Part shown: in pieces, positions 1-10,883 of the stretch | Layout of the letters: each line of letters opens with the position of its first letter | Position numbering within the stretch: the stretch's first letter is position 1 | NCBI RefSeq assembly: GCF_934190855.1 | Contig: NZ_CAKPTN010000023.1 | Coordinates: forward strand, 1 to 16,894 | DNA: 16,894 nt | Source: an uncultured Veillonella sp. | Lineage (GTDB): Bacteria > Bacillota > Negativicutes > Veillonellales > Veillonellaceae | Reading direction: 5' to 3' | Translations under genes and position numbers: made by a program | The notes under the pieces: generated by a model | What the model was told of the DNA's origin: nothing | Databases searched by the model: none | Seen by the model: only the letters and a program-made list of their open reading frames with translations

Positions 1-1
1 A

Positions 2-121
2 GACAAGGCAAAATGGAATGGTTATACCTTTGAAGTCATCGATATGGATAATACCCGTATCGATAAAATCCTTGTTACCTACGAAGAACCTATTGTAGAA
101 CAAGAAGAAGAAAAAAATTAA
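2..121 (+). CDS. C-terminal end of a CorC/HlyC-type (CNNM/hemolysin family) membrane protein, partial
   Basis: Only the last 39 residues are inside the window; the reading frame is open from the left edge and stops with TAA at 119-121. The visible part contains GYTFEVIDMDNTRIDKILV, which resembles the final strand segment of the CorC_HlyC transporter-associated domain (pattern G-x-F-E-V-x-x-x-D-x-x-R-I-D-x-V). That domain closes CNNM-CBS proteins of the UPF0053/hemolysin family, which are membrane proteins linked to Mg2+/Co2+ handling. A short acidic tail (EQEEEKN) follows. A strong hairpin terminator lies just downstream, so this gene ends its own transcription unit. The assignment rests on a short tail and is moderately sure; the function of this copy cannot be judged from here. 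Confidence 0.7.
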   Translation, partial: DKAKWNGYTFEVIDMDNTRIDKILVTYEEPIVEQEEEKN

Positions 122-134
122 GATAGGTATATAC

Positions 135-172
135 AAAAAGAGTGAGTTCTCTAAGGAGGACTCACTTTTTTA
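135..172 (+). terminator. Intrinsic terminator after the CorC/HlyC-like gene
   Basis: An 11-bp stem (141-151 with 156-166, one G-U wobble) closes a 4-base loop and is followed directly by a run of T at 166-171. An A-run precedes the stem at 135-139, so it may also work for transcription from the right. It lies 14 bases after the stop codon of the upstream gene. Confidence 0.85.
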
Positions 173-480
173 TTACAACCTAACAACCAGTGATTTTAAA
201 ATAAAAAGACAAACTTTCAAAATACAATAATAAATATATGAAATAATTATATAATTCTCTTATTTCCTACAACTTTCTACAAATACACTAGAATTATATA
301 TTTAAATATAGTATTATTAAATTGTATAAAATATATAATTAGACCTAATCTAGAAATAACATCTAATTTAAAACTAGTCATTATTCTAAAATAGGTCCAT
401 TAAAATATAAAGTCCTATGATCATTTCATTGTGTAGTTATGTGTCATAGGGCTTATGTGTGTAGTAAAAGGAGAGATTCT
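173..480 (+). promoter_or_regulatory. AT-rich non-coding leader upstream of the RND efflux operon
   Basis: About 300 bases without a credible gene and very rich in A and T. It must hold the promoter of the efflux operon, but no -35/-10 pair stands out. Small inverted repeats could be operator half-sites: ATTAG-ac-CTAAT at 338-349, GACCTA (342-347) facing TAGGTC (392-397), and ATAGG (391-395) facing CCTAT (414-418). A regulator gene is not adjacent. The translation signal of the first efflux gene (AAAGGAGAG, about 468-475) closes the region. Confidence 0.4.
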
Positions 481-1545
481 ATGAATCAAAGAGTCATGGC
501 AACCATAGGAGCCCTCTTAATCGGGACCTCTATCATAAGTGGTTGCGGATCAGAAAAGCCACCTGAGGATACTACTCTCAAGGTACGGACCATCACCATC
601 GGTGAAGAGTCAGGCACTACGAGTGCTGGCTATGCAGGTACTATCCATAATAAAACGGAAACTAAACTAGCCTTTCAAATTGGTGGACGCGTTATCAACA
701 AATTTGTAAATGTTGGTGATGTAGTGGAAGCAGGCCAAGTGATTGCTCAAATCAATGGTTCTGATACAGCGGCACAAATGCAAAATGCAGAAGGCGCTGT
801 AAAAGCAGCTCAATCAGCTTATGAATTAGCGGAAACCAATGCTAGAAGGTACCGCGAGCTCTATGCACAACAAGCGATTAGTAAATTGCAATTAGACCAA
901 GCGGAAAATCAATTAAATGCTACAGCTGCTCAATTACAACAGGCTCAAGCAAGCCTCAATTTGAGTAGCAATCAAAATAGCTACACTAGCTTAACGGCTC
1001 CAGATACGGGCATTATTACAGCTCTTACTCTTGAATCTGGCCAAGTTGTAGCGGCTGGTCAAAATGTAGGCACCTTAGCAGTTGGTCGTGATCCAGAAGC
1101 GGTCATCGCTTTACCTGAGCAGGAAATGAGCAAGATTCACGTTGGTAGCCCTGCTACGATTACCTTCTGGGCCTTACCAGATGTAAAAGTTCAAGGCGTT
1201 GTGCGTGAGATTTCACCAGTTCCAGATCCAGTAGCGAGAACGTATACAGTAAAAATTGCCTTGCAAAATGCACCTAGTGAAGTACAACTAGGTATGACAG
1301 TTAACGTAAATCTAACCACCACAGATACAAGCAATATCACCATTCCGTTAACGGCTCTTGTAAAAGACTCTAACGGCAACAATGCAGTCTACATCATCCG
1401 CGATAAAAAGGCACATCTCGTGCCAATCAAGACTGGTGATTTTGGTCAAAATTCTGTTATCGTCACATCTGGCTTAGCTAAGGGTGACATTGTCATCACT
1501 GCTGGTACCCAACAATTACAAGAAGGGACGGCGGTGAGTCAATGA
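481..1545 (+). CDS. RND efflux periplasmic adaptor subunit (membrane fusion protein, lipoprotein)
   Basis: This 354-residue protein is the adaptor that would link an inner-membrane RND pump to an outer-membrane channel. Residues 1-22 are a lipoprotein signal: a hydrophobic stretch ending in ISGC, with the lipidated Cys at 22. Around 62-93 lies the first half of a lipoyl-like domain (AFQIGGRVINKFVNVGDVVEAGQ), then a Gln/Ala-rich alpha-helical hairpin (about 96-165), then the second lipoyl half (LTAPDTGIITALTLESGQVV, about 171-190). Beta-barrel and membrane-proximal domains follow (LGMTVNVNL, PLTALV). I chose ATG 481 because AAAGGAGAG lies just upstream and it starts exactly at the signal peptide; an earlier in-frame ATG at 439 lacks both. 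The stop codon overlaps the permease start (ATGA), so the two genes are translationally coupled. The substrate cannot be told. Confidence 0.93.
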   Translation: MNQRVMATIGALLIGTSIISGCGSEKPPEDTTLKVRTITIGEESGTTSAGYAGTIHNKTETKLAFQIGGRVINKFVNVGDVVEAGQVIAQINGSDTAAQMQNAEGAVKAAQSAYELAETNARRYRELYAQQAISKLQLDQAENQLNATAAQLQQAQASLNLSSNQNSYTSLTAPDTGIITALTLESGQVVAAGQNVGTLAVGRDPEAVIALPEQEMSKIHVGSPATITFWALPDVKVQGVVREISPVPDPVARTYTVKIALQNAPSEVQLGMTVNVNLTTTDTSNITIPLTALVKDSNGNNAVYIIRDKKAHLVPIKTGDFGQNSVIVTSGLAKGDIVITAGTQQLQEGTAVSQ

Positions 1546-4500
1546 AACAATTTAACTTAGCCGAATGGGCTTTAAAACACAAGTCCATTATCTACTACTT
1601 CATGGCTGTGCTCCTCACCTTTGGTATCTTCTCGTACACCCACATGGGACGTATGGAGGATCCAGACTTTACGATGCGCACCATGGTAGTCGGCGTTGCT
1701 TGGCCAGGGGCTTCCCCACAAGAAATGTCGGATCAGGTAACGGACAAACTAGAGGAAAAATTGCGCGATCTACCTGGCGTGGATTATACAAAATCTTTCA
1801 CAGATGGTAGCAAATCGGTGATTTATATTAATCTGAAAGAAGATTTGCCATCTGAAAAAATTCGTCCCGCTTGGGAAGAAGCGCGAAATATGATTAACGA
1901 CGAATGGAAGTCACTGCCCCAAGGTGTTCAAGGGCCTACCATCAACGATCGATTCGATGATGTATACGGTATTATCTACGCCATCAGCGGTGATGAATAT
2001 TCGTACGAAGAAAAACGACAACAAGCTGAAGACTTAAAACGCCAGCTTTTATCTGTTCCAAATGTTAAGAAAATCAGCCTCATTGGGGTGCAACAACAAA
2101 CCCTCAATGTAACGATTAACAAGGATAAACTCGCATCCTATCAAATCAGCACGCAACAGCTATTAACGGCCATTAAACAGCAAAGTATGATGGTTCCAGC
2201 TGGTATGATTACAACGGATACGAACAACGTATATCTCCGCGTTAACGGTCTATTCGATAGCCCTCAAGCGGTGAAAGATATGCCCATACGCATCAATAAT
2301 CAAACGTTGCGCCTCGGCGACATGGCTGATGTAACCATGACCTATCAAGACCCTAGCAATCCGCAGTTCTACTACGAAGGCAAGCCAGCTGTTGGCATCG
2401 CCATCTCCATGGATGCAGGGGGCAATAATATTGAATTCGGCGAAGCCATCGATAAGAAGCTAGCTGAATTAAAGAAAACCATACCGGCCGGTCTTGAGCT
2501 CAACCAAGTTTCAAATCAGCCGCATATCGTTAAAGAATCCATCGGCGATTTCTCTCAATCCTTATTTGAAGCCATCGCTATCGTATTGCTCGTAAGCTTT
2601 GCATCTCTCGGCTTGCGAACTGGTATTGTAGTAGCCCTCACCATTCCAGTAGTTGTGTCTACGACGTTCATCTTGATGTATGAAAGCGGCATTTACTTGC
2701 ACAAGGTTAGCCTTGGTGCCCTCATCTTGTCGTTAGGCCTACTCGTAGACGATGCCATCATCGTTGTAGAAATGATGAGCGTTAAGCTAGAAGAAGGTTG
2801 GGACCACTTTAAAGCAGCTACCTTTGCTTACGAATCGACAGCATTCCCTATGCTATCTGGTACACTCATTACTTGTGCAGGCTTCTTGCCGTTAGCACTA
2901 GCACAAGGCATGGTAGCAGAGTTTACTAAATCTCTATCCATCGTTGTATTTATGGCACTTATCCTATCTTGGTTTGCATCAGTTCTCGTCAGCCCTGTGC
3001 TTGGTTATAAAATCATCGAAAACAAGGCTCCAAAACCAGAGTCTGAATGGACAAAACGTGACCATATCATGCACAATCTCAGTGTTACATTCTATGATAA
3101 ATTTGAAAGACTGTTGCATTGGGCTTTAGGACATCATAAGGTAGTATTACTCATCACCTTAGGTGCCTTTGTGTTGTCTCTACTTTCACTACCATTGATC
3201 AAACAGGAATTCTTCCCATCATCAACGCGTAATGAAATAGTAGTATCCATGCAATTCCCGCAAAGCTCGTCCATCGAGTACACCGCTAACCAAGCAAAAC
3301 TCATCGACGAACATTTACAAGGGGATGAACGTATTGCTACTTTCACATCCTACATTGGACAAGGTTCACCGCGTTTCGTCCTCACCTTGGAACCAGAATT
3401 GCAGCGAAATAACTTCTTGCAGTACGTTATCGTTACAAAATCCTTAGAGGACCGCGATAAACTATATGCTGAATTGACTCCATATTTAAACGAGCAATTC
3501 CCATCTGCCCTTGTAAATACGCAATTCTTACAAATTGGTCCACCATCTAAATATCCAGTAATGCTCCGCGTTTCTGGCCCTGATCAAGAGGTGGTAAAAG
3601 ACATTGCGAACCAAGTAAAAGACAAGATGCAAGGCGACAAAGACTTGCAAAACATCGCTTTTGACTGGCCAGATACAGAACCAGTAGCCAATATTCACAT
3701 CGATCCTAACAAGGCTCGCCTACTCGGTATCGATAGCTACGCCGTATCCTTGCACTTGCAAAGTCTATTATCTGGTACTAAATCTGGTGAGTACTACGAA
3801 GGTAACCAAACCATTCCTGTAACCTTCCGTTTAGGTGGCAACGAGCAACATAACTTAAGTGCTCTCTCCTCCTTACCGATTCAAACAGGAAACGGTTCCT
3901 ACGTACCACTTAGCCAAATTGCGACCATCACCATGACGCAAGAGGATGGTATTATTTGGCACCGCAACATGATGCCAACCATCAGTGTTCATGCTAACGT
4001 AAAAGATGGTGTCTTAGGTAATTCAAAAACGAAAGAGGTTTATAAATCCTTACAAGACATTCGCGACTCCTTGCCTACAGGCTACACCATTGAACTCGAT
4101 GGTGCTGCTGAAAAGAGCGTTACAGCCGTTTCTAAACTGTTAACACCAATGCCGATTATGCTCTTTGCAATCATGACAATCCTCATGTTCCAATTGAAGC
4201 GTATTGCCCTCATGTTAATGGCTTTATTGACAGCTCCACTTGGACTCATCGGTGTCGTATTGGCGCTCAATATTACGAGAACACCACTAGGATTTATGGC
4301 GATTCTAGGTATTATCGCCCTCTCGGGTATGATCATCCGTAACTCCATTATCTTGTTAGACCAAATTGAAATTCACAAAGCAGAAGGCCAAGAACCTCGT
4401 GAAGCGATTATCAACTCCGCTACACTGCGTTTCCGCCCTATCATGCTCACCGCTATCGCAGCGATTTTAGGCATGATTCCTCTCATGGGATCTGTATTCT

Positions 4501-4604
4501 GGAGCCCACTTGCTATCGCCTTCAGCGGCGGCCTACTAGTGGCAACAGTACTAACACTTATCGTACTACCAGTTATGTACGCAAGCTGGTATAAAGTAAA
4601 ATAA
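1542..4604 (+). CDS. RND-family efflux permease (AcrB-like, HAE1-type)
   Basis: A full-length 1020-residue RND pump of the inner membrane, close to the usual family length. Membrane segment 1 is near residues 14-33, followed by the periplasmic porter motif WPGASPQEMSDQVTDKLEEKL. The proton-relay Asp pair is present in LLVDDAIIVVEMM (D403, D404). The second half repeats the layout, with a large periplasmic loop and a membrane bundle ending at LPVMYASWYKV. At the place of the TM10 Lys of AcrB there is Arg (R933, in GMIIRNSIILLDQIE). The sequence reads as a drug/hydrophobe exporter rather than a heavy-metal pump, but the substrate is not known. It overlaps the adaptor gene by 4 bases. No outer-membrane TolC-like gene follows; a terminator does, so the channel must be encoded elsewhere. 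Confidence 0.95.
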   Translation: MKQFNLAEWALKHKSIIYYFMAVLLTFGIFSYTHMGRMEDPDFTMRTMVVGVAWPGASPQEMSDQVTDKLEEKLRDLPGVDYTKSFTDGSKSVIYINLKEDLPSEKIRPAWEEARNMINDEWKSLPQGVQGPTINDRFDDVYGIIYAISGDEYSYEEKRQQAEDLKRQLLSVPNVKKISLIGVQQQTLNVTINKDKLASYQISTQQLLTAIKQQSMMVPAGMITTDTNNVYLRVNGLFDSPQAVKDMPIRINNQTLRLGDMADVTMTYQDPSNPQFYYEGKPAVGIAISMDAGGNNIEFGEAIDKKLAELKKTIPAGLELNQVSNQPHIVKESIGDFSQSLFEAIAIVLLVSFASLGLRTGIVVALTIPVVVSTTFILMYESGIYLHKVSLGALILSLGLLVDDAIIVVEMMSVKLEEGWDHFKAATFAYESTAFPMLSGTLITCAGFLPLALAQGMVAEFTKSLSIVVFMALILSWFASVLVSPVLGYKIIENKAPKPESEWTKRDHIMHNLSVTFYDKFERLLHWALGHHKVVLLITLGAFVLSLLSLPLIKQEFFPSSTRNEIVVSMQFPQSSSIEYTANQAKLIDEHLQGDERIATFTSYIGQGSPRFVLTLEPELQRNNFLQYVIVTKSLEDRDKLYAELTPYLNEQFPSALVNTQFLQIGPPSKYPVMLRVSGPDQEVVKDIANQVKDKMQGDKDLQNIAFDWPDTEPVANIHIDPNKARLLGIDSYAVSLHLQSLLSGTKSGEYYEGNQTIPVTFRLGGNEQHNLSALSSLPIQTGNGSYVPLSQIATITMTQEDGIIWHRNMMPTISVHANVKDGVLGNSKTKEVYKSLQDIRDSLPTGYTIELDGAAEKSVTAVSKLLTPMPIMLFAIMTILMFQLKRIALMLMALLTAPLGLIGVVLALNITRTPLGFMAILGIIALSGMIIRNSIILLDQIEIHKAEGQEPREAIINSATLRFRPIMLTAIAAILGMIPLMGSVFWSPLAIAFSGGLLVATVLTLIVLPVMYASWYKVK

Positions 4605-4656
4605 AATACTAAATAGTAAGATAAGATAAAAATAGCAAGATAATATAAAACATAAT

Positions 4657-4705
4657 AAAAATCCTCCTAATTAAGTTTTTAGACTTTAATTAGGAGGATT
4701 TTTTT
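4657..4705 (+). terminator. Intrinsic terminator of the RND efflux operon
   Basis: A perfect 14-bp stem (4661-4674 with 4686-4699, arms ATCCTCCTAATTAA and its complement) is extended by A-T pairs and followed by a T-run at 4699-4705. It lies about 50 bases after the permease stop codon. Confidence 0.92.
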
Positions 4706-4719
4706 GTACAAACACATAT

Positions 4720-4753
4720 AAAAAACAGCAGGGCGGCCACCCTGCTGTTTTTT
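4720..4753. terminator. Bidirectional intrinsic terminator between convergent operons
   Basis: A 13-bp perfect stem (AAAAACAGCAGGG at 4721-4733 with CCCTGCTGTTTTT at 4740-4752) has a 6-base loop. The A-run and T-run make it competent in both directions. It probably ends the leftward string that finishes with the YbjQ-family gene at 4831, and backs up the efflux-operon terminator from the other side. Confidence 0.88.
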
Positions 4754-4830
4754 AGTCACGAGAATACATTGTAACTTACTTATTTCCCTTAAGATTATAT
4801 TAACAGTACTATCTGAATTAGTCTAACTTA

Positions 4831-5148
4831 TTAAACTACAACAGCTGTACCATTACATGTAATCATGAGCATGCCGTTTTGAGCACCTACTGTGCTGTAT
4901 TGGAAGGATACGCCAATAATAGCATTAGCACCCAATTTAGAAGCCCGTTGAGACATTTCATCAAGAGCTGCTTGGCGCGCACTCATCAAAGAATCTTCAT
5001 AACTACCACTACGACCACCAACGATGTCGCGAATGCCAGACATAAAGTCTTTCACGAAGTTACGGCCTTCTACTACTTCACCAAATACGATACCTTTGTA
5101 CTCTTGTACAGGTTTGTTTTCAATATGAAAAGTTGTTGTAATAATCAT
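4831..5148 (-). CDS. YbjQ/UPF0145-family protein (putative heavy-metal-binding domain)
   Basis: A 105-residue protein matching the YbjQ (UPF0145, DUF74) family over its whole length. It has the N-terminal strand MIITTTFHIENKPVQEYKGIVFGEVV, the RNFVKDF helix, the Gly-Gly-Arg loop (IVGGRSGSYEDSL), the long helix SARQAALDEMSQRASKLGANAIIGV, and a final beta strand ending TCNGTAVVV. Family members are small proteins of unknown cellular role; the heavy-metal-binding label comes from structural annotation, and no Cys/His cluster is visible here. The start has a good GAGGAGAG site. It begins 13 bases after the lysine-permease stop codon, so the two are probably co-transcribed. It ends just before the bidirectional terminator, so it is the last gene of the string. 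Confidence 0.9.
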   Translation of the reverse strand: MIITTTFHIENKPVQEYKGIVFGEVVEGRNFVKDFMSGIRDIVGGRSGSYEDSLMSARQAALDEMSQRASKLGANAIIGVSFQYSTVGAQNGMLMITCNGTAVVV

Positions 5149-5161
5149 AATGCTCTCCTCA

Positions 5162-6643
5162 TTATCTATCGAAGTCGCGGTCTAGGTTAACCTCTTTCAA
5201 CGGCACAAGTTTAGTTTTGTTGATATATTTGTAACCTAAGTATACAGCGAAGAAGATTGGCAAGCCAATATACGCAACGGATACGCCGTACCAGTCGATT
5301 GTTTCGCCTGTGAAAGCAGAGTAGTTTTGACCAGCAATGATGATGACGCAAAGGATGAACGCCAAGATTGGACCAATTGGGAACAACCACGCTTTGTAAG
5401 GCAATTCACTAAGATCTCTACCTTGTGCAATGAAGGCACGACGGAAGCGATAGTGAGAAATGGCGATACCAACCCATGCGATGAAACCGCAAAGACCGGA
5501 AATATTAACAATCCAAGTATATGCAGTACCTTCGCCAATGAAGCTAGTAAGGAATGCAAATAAACCGATTGCTGTCGTTAAGATTAACGCTGGCACTGGA
5601 ACGCCGCGGCTGTTAAGCTTAGCGAAGATTTGAGGTGCTTGACCTTCTTTAGCGAGTGCGTAGAGCATACGCGTAGAAGAATATAGACCAGAGTTACCAG
5701 CACTGAGTACTGCCGTTAAGATGATAGCATTGATGAAGTTAGCAGCAAAAGCAAAACCAAAGCGGTCAAATACGAGTGTAAATGGAGAAATAGAAACGTT
5801 CTCTACACTAGAATTCAACAGATTTGGATCAGTATACGGAATTAAGAAACCGATAACTGTGAAAGCACCGATATAGAACAATAGAATACGCCAGAAGATT
5901 GTATTAATCGCTTTTGGCACGTTCTTTTCAGGGTCTTCTGCTTCACCAGCAGCTACGCCGATAAGCTCAGTACCTTGGAAGGAGAAACCAGCTACCATAA
6001 AGATAGCGAGGATAGATTCCCAACCACCTACGAATGGCGCTTCCCCTATTGTCCAGTTCGTAAAGCCTGGAGATGTATCACCAATGCCAAAGATGAGCAT
6101 GGATCCACAGAATAGGAATACGAATACAGTAATAACCTTGATGCTAGAGAACACATATTCACTTTCACCAAAGGAACGTGTGGATAAATAGTTCAAGCCA
6201 AATAGAATGAGCAAGAACAAAGCAGACCATACGATGGCAGGCACATCAGGGAACCAATATTTCATGATGAGAGCCCCTGCTAATACTTCAGCAGCCAAGG
6301 TAATAGCCCAGTTAAACCAGTAATTCCAACCTAAGGCAAAACCAAAGGCAGGGTCTACATAGCGTTTTGCATAAGTCCCGAAGGAACCAGGAATCGGCAA
6401 GTACGTAGCCATTTCCCCAAGAGAAGTCATGAGGAAGTACACCATGATACCAATGAGGCCATAAGCTACAAGCGCACCACCAGGGCCTGCAGTACTTACT
6501 ACTTCACCACCGGCAACGAACAAGCCAGTACCGATAGCACCGCCAAGAGCGATCATATTCATATGACGCGCTTTCAGGGTACGTTTTAGATGTTGATCTT
6601 TGTTAGACGTAAACTCTACGTTATTATTTTGATTATCAGCCAT
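5162..6643 (-). CDS. lysP: LysP-like lysine-specific amino acid permease (APC superfamily)
   Basis: A 493-residue amino acid:cation symporter of the AAT family, with 12 expected membrane segments. The N-terminal cytoplasmic tail LKRTLKARHMNMIALGG leads into the TM1 motif GGAIGTGLFVAGG (34-46). Conserved AAT blocks follow: SLGEMATYLPIPGSF, GFALGWNYWFNW, and FSFQGTELIGVAAGEAEDP from residue 220. The likeness to E. coli LysP as I recall it is close and long (SNWTIGEAPF-type, IPYTDPNLL, SPFTLVF, GFIAWVGIAISHYRFRRAF, IDWYGV), which favours lysine over other amino acids; substrate remains an inference. The ATG has an AGAGGTG site and lies 10 bases beyond the gyrB stop codon, so the gene appears to ride on the gyrB transcript. 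There is no room for a lysine riboswitch directly upstream. Confidence 0.88.
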   Translation of the reverse strand: MADNQNNNVEFTSNKDQHLKRTLKARHMNMIALGGAIGTGLFVAGGEVVSTAGPGGALVAYGLIGIMVYFLMTSLGEMATYLPIPGSFGTYAKRYVDPAFGFALGWNYWFNWAITLAAEVLAGALIMKYWFPDVPAIVWSALFLLILFGLNYLSTRSFGESEYVFSSIKVITVFVFLFCGSMLIFGIGDTSPGFTNWTIGEAPFVGGWESILAIFMVAGFSFQGTELIGVAAGEAEDPEKNVPKAINTIFWRILLFYIGAFTVIGFLIPYTDPNLLNSSVENVSISPFTLVFDRFGFAFAANFINAIILTAVLSAGNSGLYSSTRMLYALAKEGQAPQIFAKLNSRGVPVPALILTTAIGLFAFLTSFIGEGTAYTWIVNISGLCGFIAWVGIAISHYRFRRAFIAQGRDLSELPYKAWLFPIGPILAFILCVIIIAGQNYSAFTGETIDWYGVSVAYIGLPIFFAVYLGYKYINKTKLVPLKEVNLDRDFDR

Positions 6644-6653
6644 GGTACACCTC

Positions 6654-8877
<2,224 letters not shown>

Positions 8878-8890
8878 AGGAATGCCCCCT

Positions 8891-9793
8891 CTACTTTTCT
8901 AATGTCCCATTAAGGGCATCAATTTTGCGCTGTTCTTCTTCAGCCAAGAACTTAGACCGATATTTATTACACAAATTAATAACATGTTGATCCGTCAACT
9001 CATCAGGCTTTTTGTGGGTGATGAGCATAGCCAGCATAAACATATGACGGCGATTGATAGATCCTTTGTAAATTTTATCTAAGTAAAAGTATATGCACTC
9101 CCGCATGGCTTCTGCAAAGTCTGGGAAGGTACATTTAATAAACTGCTGGCAATCGCTATATTTAAAGTACGGATATTTTCTAATGACCGCCTTAATGTCC
9201 TTAATATGAGCGCGATGCAATTCATATTCGCATGTGGGACAGATTTCTTTTTTAGATTGCATGTGCATGCCACATCGACCACAACGATGATATCCATGCT
9301 GCTCTAAATAGATTTCACGCTTTCGTGCTGTAATTTGTACTTTCCTGAAAGCTGCCTTCAATTCTTCATTGTCCGTTTGTTCCAAGGATTTATCGATGGC
9401 ATCTACGTCTTCTTTTGAAAGCACGATATCTGCGAAATTAATACGTTTCGTAATAATTTGTTCATCAGGCAGTGAAATAGATGTGTCAGTATTAGCTTTC
9501 ACATAGCTCTGACGTTTCATAATAAAGCGAATATCTTTGATGACATCTTGATGATAATACTTGTTGATGGCCTCGATAATACGCCTCTTTTGCATCTGTA
9601 ATTCCTGCATCCACATGGAATTATCTGCACTGATAACCATGTCTGGCGGCTTGATAGACACAATTTTCGTATGATCCGCAATGACATCGCCCACTACATC
9701 ACGCCACTTGTGAACGAGGGTATTTAATTTATATTGTTCCAGTAAATTCAGTTTTGATAAGGCCTTTGGTAAACAAAGATCAAGGCTGTCCAT
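8891..9793 (-). CDS. DUF721/DciA-like protein with an added C-terminal zinc-ribbon region
   Basis: A 300-residue protein. Residues about 1-95 match the DUF721 (DciA-like) domain: LPKALSKLNLLEQYKLNTLVHKWRDVVGDVIADHTK, then ISADNSMWMQELQMQKRRIIEAIN. DciA acts as a loader or partner of the replicative helicase in many bacteria. After a linker and an acidic/basic helical stretch comes a C-x2-C...C-x2-C zinc ribbon (C171, C174, C185, C188; motif CGRCGMHMQ...ICPTCEYEL) and a helical region of about 100 residues that I do not recognise. Ordinary DUF721 proteins are much shorter, so this is an extended form. The start is ATG 9793 with GGGGGAAAGG just upstream, overlapping the recF end by 14 bases; a GTG at 9814 in the same frame is less likely. 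It lies in the recF-remB-gyrB string, fitting a replication role. Confidence 0.82.
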   Translation of the reverse strand: MDSLDLCLPKALSKLNLLEQYKLNTLVHKWRDVVGDVIADHTKIVSIKPPDMVISADNSMWMQELQMQKRRIIEAINKYYHQDVIKDIRFIMKRQSYVKANTDTSISLPDEQIITKRINFADIVLSKEDVDAIDKSLEQTDNEELKAAFRKVQITARKREIYLEQHGYHRCGRCGMHMQSKKEICPTCEYELHRAHIKDIKAVIRKYPYFKYSDCQQFIKCTFPDFAEAMRECIYFYLDKIYKGSINRRHMFMLAMLITHKKPDELTDQHVINLCNKYRSKFLAEEEQRKIDALNGTLEK

Positions 9794-10880
9794 ACTGAAC
9801 CTTTCCCCCTTCACAAGAAATAAATTGAACAGATTTCAAATCTTTAAAATCGTGAATATCTGTAGTAGTAATAAATGTTTGAATACGTTTATGAATAAAC
9901 TGCAATAAATTCGCTCGTCTCGACTCATCAAGTTCGCTCAATACATCATCTAATAACAGAACTGGATATTCCCCAACCTCGGACTTGATAAACTCAAGCT
10001 CGCTCAACTTTAAGGACAATACAGCAGTTCGTTGCTGCCCTTGGGATCCAAATTTCTTTAAATCCATCGCATCAGAGAAGAATCGTAAATCATCGCGGTG
10101 AGGACCTACGCTGGTGGTCATCCTATGACGATCCTGTGGCAATGCTGCTTTAATGCGCTCGTAAAAGCCTTCCTTTGTATATTCTAAGGATCCATTGTCC
10201 ATATACGGCTGTTCATAACCGATAGTTAAATTCTCGAGACCACCAGTCAGTTTACGATTCATCAAATCGATAAGAAGATTAATTTTCTTCAAGCTCTCTA
10301 ATCGTTTCTTTACGATAAAGCTCGCCATATCGGCTAGCTGCAAATCCCATTCTTCAAGAGGAATGTTTTGTTTACCTCTATATTCCTTAAGGACTGCATT
10401 TCGTTGCTGTAATAACCGATTATACTGCATCAACTGATGATAATAGGTAGCACTAGTCTGGGAGATTTCCATATCTAGGAAACGTCTACGTCCCGACGGT
10501 GTGCCCTTGATGATCTGTAAATCTTCAGGACAGAATATAACTGTATTTAATGTACCAATCAGTTCCTTTTGAGATATTTTAGTATCGTTTAAGCGAATAT
10601 CCTTAGGGCCTTGGCGGAATAACTTAATATTTACCTTTTGAGGCGTATCCTTTTTCTCAAACTTAACGACAATGCCTGCTTCCTCAGCATTGAACATGAG
10701 CATATCCGATGTATCGTTGGTACGATGGCTTTTACCAATGGTACCAACATAAATGGATTCGAGGATATTCGTCTTACCAGCCCCATTAGTGCCGTGCAAA
10801 ACGATAATCTCCGGATTAAACTGAATCTGTACATCCTTGTAATTACGAAACTGGAATAATTGCAGTGAGTCAATTCTCAC
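9780..10880 (-). CDS. recF: DNA replication and repair protein RecF
   Basis: An SMC/ABC-type ATPase of 366 residues that helps load RecA at single-strand gaps (RecFOR pathway). The Walker A motif is GTNGAGKTN (30-38), inside the typical start MRIDSLQLFQFRNYKD. The signature region SVGPHRDDLRFF is followed by the ABC signature FGSQGQQR (277-284) and Walker B with D-loop LLLDDVLSELD (308-318). The start is GTG at 10880, supported by AAGAGGAGG inside the last codons of rlbA at correct spacing. Only 3 bases separate it from the rlbA stop codon, and its 3' end overlaps the next gene by 14 bases, so translation is likely coupled on both sides. Length and motifs are normal for the family. Confidence 0.97.
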   Translation of the reverse strand: MRIDSLQLFQFRNYKDVQIQFNPEIIVLHGTNGAGKTNILESIYVGTIGKSHRTNDTSDMLMFNAEEAGIVVKFEKKDTPQKVNIKLFRQGPKDIRLNDTKISQKELIGTLNTVIFCPEDLQIIKGTPSGRRRFLDMEISQTSATYYHQLMQYNRLLQQRNAVLKEYRGKQNIPLEEWDLQLADMASFIVKKRLESLKKINLLIDLMNRKLTGGLENLTIGYEQPYMDNGSLEYTKEGFYERIKAALPQDRHRMTTSVGPHRDDLRFFSDAMDLKKFGSQGQQRTAVLSLKLSELEFIKSEVGEYPVLLLDDVLSELDESRRANLLQFIHKRIQTFITTTDIHDFKDLKSVQFISCEGGKVQYGQP

Positions 10881-10883
10881 CGA

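Noticed and set aside
439..480. Upstream in-frame ATG extending the efflux adaptor by 14 residues
   Set aside because: It has no ribosome-binding site and would put a polar, Cys-containing stretch before a well-formed lipoprotein signal; ATG 481 has AAAGGAGAG.
6644..6653. Lysine riboswitch ahead of the lysP-like gene
   Set aside because: Only 10 bases separate gyrB and lysP, leaving no room for an L-box.
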